This document shows positions 61,948 through 64,000 of a stretch of DNA of 64,000 bases, in pieces (position 1 is the first letter of the stretch; every line of letters starts with the position of its first letter). A program made the position numbers and the translations under genes. The notes under the pieces are model-generated. The model saw only the letters and a list, made by a program, of their open reading frames with translations. It made no database searches and was not told the DNA's origin. Source of the stretch: Oscillospiraceae bacterium (lineage in GTDB: Bacteria; Bacillota; Clostridia; Oscillospirales; Ruminococcaceae). The stretch covers positions 1-64,000 of the forward strand of contig JAFUNP010000005.1 in assembly GCA_017473015.1 (NCBI GenBank), given 5' to 3'.

Positions 61948-62817
61948 GTGAAAAATCTGTTCAATCTTTCCAGTCTTTCAGTTGAAGAAATCAACGCCAT
62001 TCTCGACCGCGCACAGCAGTTTGCAGAAGGCGAAACCAGCGATATTGCAAAAGGCAAAATCATCGCCAGCCTGTTCTTTGAACCAAGCACAAGAACACAG
62101 AACTCCTACTCCATGGCAGTAATGCGCCTGGGCGGTCAGGTAATCACATTCAACACAGAAGTTTCCTCCATGAAAAAAGGCGAAACCTTCTACGACACAG
62201 TGAAATGCTTTGAAGCACTGGGCTGTGATGGCGCTATCATCCGCCACAGCGAAAACGAATACTACAAACAGCTGGAAGGCATCAACATGCCTATCATGTC
62301 CGGTGGTGACGGCACAGGCAACCATCCTACACAGTCCCTGCTGGACCTGCTGACAATCAAACAGGAATTCGGTAAATTCGAAGGTCTGAAAATCTGTATT
62401 GTTGGGGATGTTATCCACTCCCGTGTGGCCCACACAAACATTGAAGTTATGGAAAGACTGGGTATGCAGGTTTACACATCCGGTCCGGATGAATTCAAAG
62501 AAGACGGTCTGAACTATATCGATTTTGACACAGCCGTAAAAGAAATGGATGTTATCATGCTGCTGAGAATCCAGCACGAAAGACTGTCATCTGCAATGGT
62601 TATGACAAAAGAAGACTACAACAGACAGTTCGGTCTCAACGCTGAAAGAGTTGCAGCTATGAAAGACCACGCTATCATTATGCACCCGGCTCCATTCAAC
62701 CGCGGTGTTGAAATCAACGATGACTGCGTGGAATGCGAAAAGAGCAGAATTTTCAAACAGATGTCCAACGGTGTATTCGTAAGAATGGCTGTAGTGGAAC
62801 GCGCTCTCAAAGGTTGA
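61948..62817 (+). CDS. pyrB: Aspartate carbamoyltransferase catalytic subunit
   Basis: 289 aa with a GTG start at 61948 (AGGAGG 9 nt upstream). Carbamoyl-phosphate loop 'FFEPSTRTQNSYSMAVMRLGG', 'KKGETFYDTVKCFEALGCDGAIIRHSENE', 'HPTQSLLDLLTI' and 'LRIQHERL', 'MHPAPFNRGVEI'. It makes carbamoyl-aspartate, the committed step of pyrimidine synthesis. Regulated by an attenuator in its short leader; pyrC follows after 272 nt. Confidence 0.96.
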   Translation: MKNLFNLSSLSVEEINAILDRAQQFAEGETSDIAKGKIIASLFFEPSTRTQNSYSMAVMRLGGQVITFNTEVSSMKKGETFYDTVKCFEALGCDGAIIRHSENEYYKQLEGINMPIMSGGDGTGNHPTQSLLDLLTIKQEFGKFEGLKICIVGDVIHSRVAHTNIEVMERLGMQVYTSGPDEFKEDGLNYIDFDTAVKEMDVIMLLRIQHERLSSAMVMTKEDYNRQFGLNAERVAAMKDHAIIMHPAPFNRGVEINDDCVECEKSRIFKQMSNGVFVRMAVVERALKG

Positions 62818-62843
62818 TAAAAATACTAAATATTTACATATAT

Positions 62844-62870
62844 AAAGGGCAAATATCACATTTGCCCTTT
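62844..62870 (+). terminator. Hairpin after pyrB
   Basis: Stem AAAGGGCAAAT / ATTTGCCCTTT without a clear T-tract; a weak or partial terminator between pyrB and pyrC. Confidence 0.5.
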
Positions 62871-63089
62871 GCCATGCAACAAAATGCTGTGTTATACAAA
62901 AAAATACCAGTAAATTTTGTTCAGACAACAATAGCTATTAATTCAAAAATGGGATAGAATAAATTAGATAGGATTTTAGCGAATCCTGTCATAATAAAAA
63001 ATACACTTATCACTGTATCTGATTACAAAAAAATGTAAAAAAGGCGACAGTGAGTTTGGTGTGTAAAAACATACGGAAAGGAAACAACT

Positions 63090-64000
63090 ATGCTTAATCT
63101 TTTGCTGAAAAACGGTACAGTTTATGTTGACGGCGCTTTGAAAAAGGCGGATGTATTGCTTAAAGACGGTATAGTTGCCGATGTTAGAGCGGGTATCGAG
63201 TCCATCGATACTCCAACTGTTGACGTTGAGAATTTATATATTTTACCAGGTTTCGCAGATGTACATGTGCATCTGCGTGAGCCTGGTTTTTCTTATAAAG
63301 AGACCATTGCAACAGGCACAGCGGCAGCAGCCAGAGGAGGCTTCACACTTGTGTGCAGCATGCCTAACCTGAACCCTGTTCCTGACAGCGTGGAAAACCT
63401 GAAAGCGGAGCAGGACATCATCGATGAAAACGCAGTGATAAAAGTGCTGCCTTATGCATCCATCACACTGGGCGAAAAAGGCCAGACGCTGGTGGACTTT
63501 GATTCACTGGCAGACAAATGCTTTGCTTTCTCTGATGACGGTAAGGGCGTACAGAAAGAAGAAATGATGCTTCAGGCTATGAAACTTGCCAAGGCCAGCG
63601 GCAAACCTATCGTGGCCCACTGTGAGGATGAAAGCCTGCTGTTTGGCGGTTATATCCACGACGGTGAATATGCAAAACTTCATGGTCACCGCGGCATCTG
63701 CTCTGAAAGCGAGTGGGGCCAGGTTAAACGCGATGTTGAACTGGTGGAAAAATCCGGCGTACAGTATCATGTATGCCACATTTCCACAAAGGAAACTGTG
63801 GAAATAGTAAGACAGGCCAAAGCCAAAGGCCTGCCTGTAACCTGTGAAACAGGTCCGCACTACCTTGCTTTCTGCGATATGGACCTGCAGGAGCACGGCA
63901 GATGGAAAATGAACCCTCCAATCAGAAGCGCAGAAGACAGAGACGCACTGATTGCAGGTATAAAAGACGGCACTATCGAAGTGATTGCCACCGACCACGC
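63090..64000 (+). CDS. pyrC: Dihydroorotase (3' end outside window)
   Basis: The first ~303 residues of an expected ~420. Start at the ATG 63090 with GGAAAGGA upstream. Amidohydrolase motifs: 'ILPGFADVHVHLREPGFSYKETIATG' (HxH metal site and DVHVHLREPG signature), 'IVAHCEDES', 'YHVCHISTKETV' and 'VIATDHA' at the window edge. It cyclises carbamoyl-aspartate to dihydroorotate, directly following PyrB in the pathway. Confidence 0.95.
   Translation, partial: MLNLLLKNGTVYVDGALKKADVLLKDGIVADVRAGIESIDTPTVDVENLYILPGFADVHVHLREPGFSYKETIATGTAAAARGGFTLVCSMPNLNPVPDSVENLKAEQDIIDENAVIKVLPYASITLGEKGQTLVDFDSLADKCFAFSDDGKGVQKEEMMLQAMKLAKASGKPIVAHCEDESLLFGGYIHDGEYAKLHGHRGICSESEWGQVKRDVELVEKSGVQYHVCHISTKETVEIVRQAKAKGLPVTCETGPHYLAFCDMDLQEHGRWKMNPPIRSAEDRDALIAGIKDGTIEVIATDH

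Overview
The window looks like chromosome of an anaerobic, spore-forming Clostridia bacterium (Firmicutes, probably an Oscillospirales-type gut anaerobe). The evidence is consistent Shine-Dalgarno sites, Spo0A, class III (anaerobic) ribonucleotide reductase, ECF transporters, a FabK-type fatty acid cluster and cohesin/dockerin proteins. This rests on gene content and is not a species identification. No rRNA, tRNA, CRISPR array or intact insertion sequence was seen.

Layout. 1-10.1 kb: a cellulosome-like surface assembly without enzymes. It has two tandem dockerin-bearing proteins (one cut by the window edge, the other a 2156-aa leucine-rich-repeat protein), a scaffoldin with two cohesin-like domains and its own divergent dockerin, and a membrane-anchored single-cohesin protein. 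An O-antigen-ligase-like membrane protein follows. 12-20.5 kb: an MFS transporter, a GNAT gene behind an attenuator-like leader, then a TetR regulon (ECF transporter, ZinT-like protein, M14-like hydrolase) with three matching operators. 20-26.6 kb: MarR, MFS, a large adenosine-deaminase-like protein with extra domains, a 4Fe-4S protein and biotin ligase. 26.8-37.1 kb: a complete fatty acid synthesis operon (acpP-accB-accC-accDA-fabH-fabK-fabK2-fabD-fabG-fabF-fabZ) behind a promoter carrying three palindromes spaced exactly 36 bp. 37-45.6 kb: XRE/DUF3169 pair, glpK, CDF transporter, nrdD with its glycyl-radical domain on a separate 58-aa gene, and an ACP/GNAT pair. 45.9-50.7 kb: HIRAN-like protein, AlaX, acyl-ACP thioesterase, Spo0A, UroD-family protein. 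50.7-57.8 kb: a surface-glycan operon interrupted at its distal end by an AT-rich insert flanked by a 582-bp direct repeat. 58-64 kb: CoA-disulfide reductase/rhodanese, a DUF2812 pair, a MITE-like element, then pyrB (behind an attenuator) and pyrC (runs off the window).

Links between genes: BirA is expected to biotinylate AccB, which feeds malonyl-CoA to the adjacent Fab enzymes. The acyl-ACP thioesterase and the ACP/GNAT pair may draw on acyl-ACP. The cohesin and dockerin proteins read as a three-tier cell-surface assembly: LRR cargo, scaffoldin, membrane anchor.
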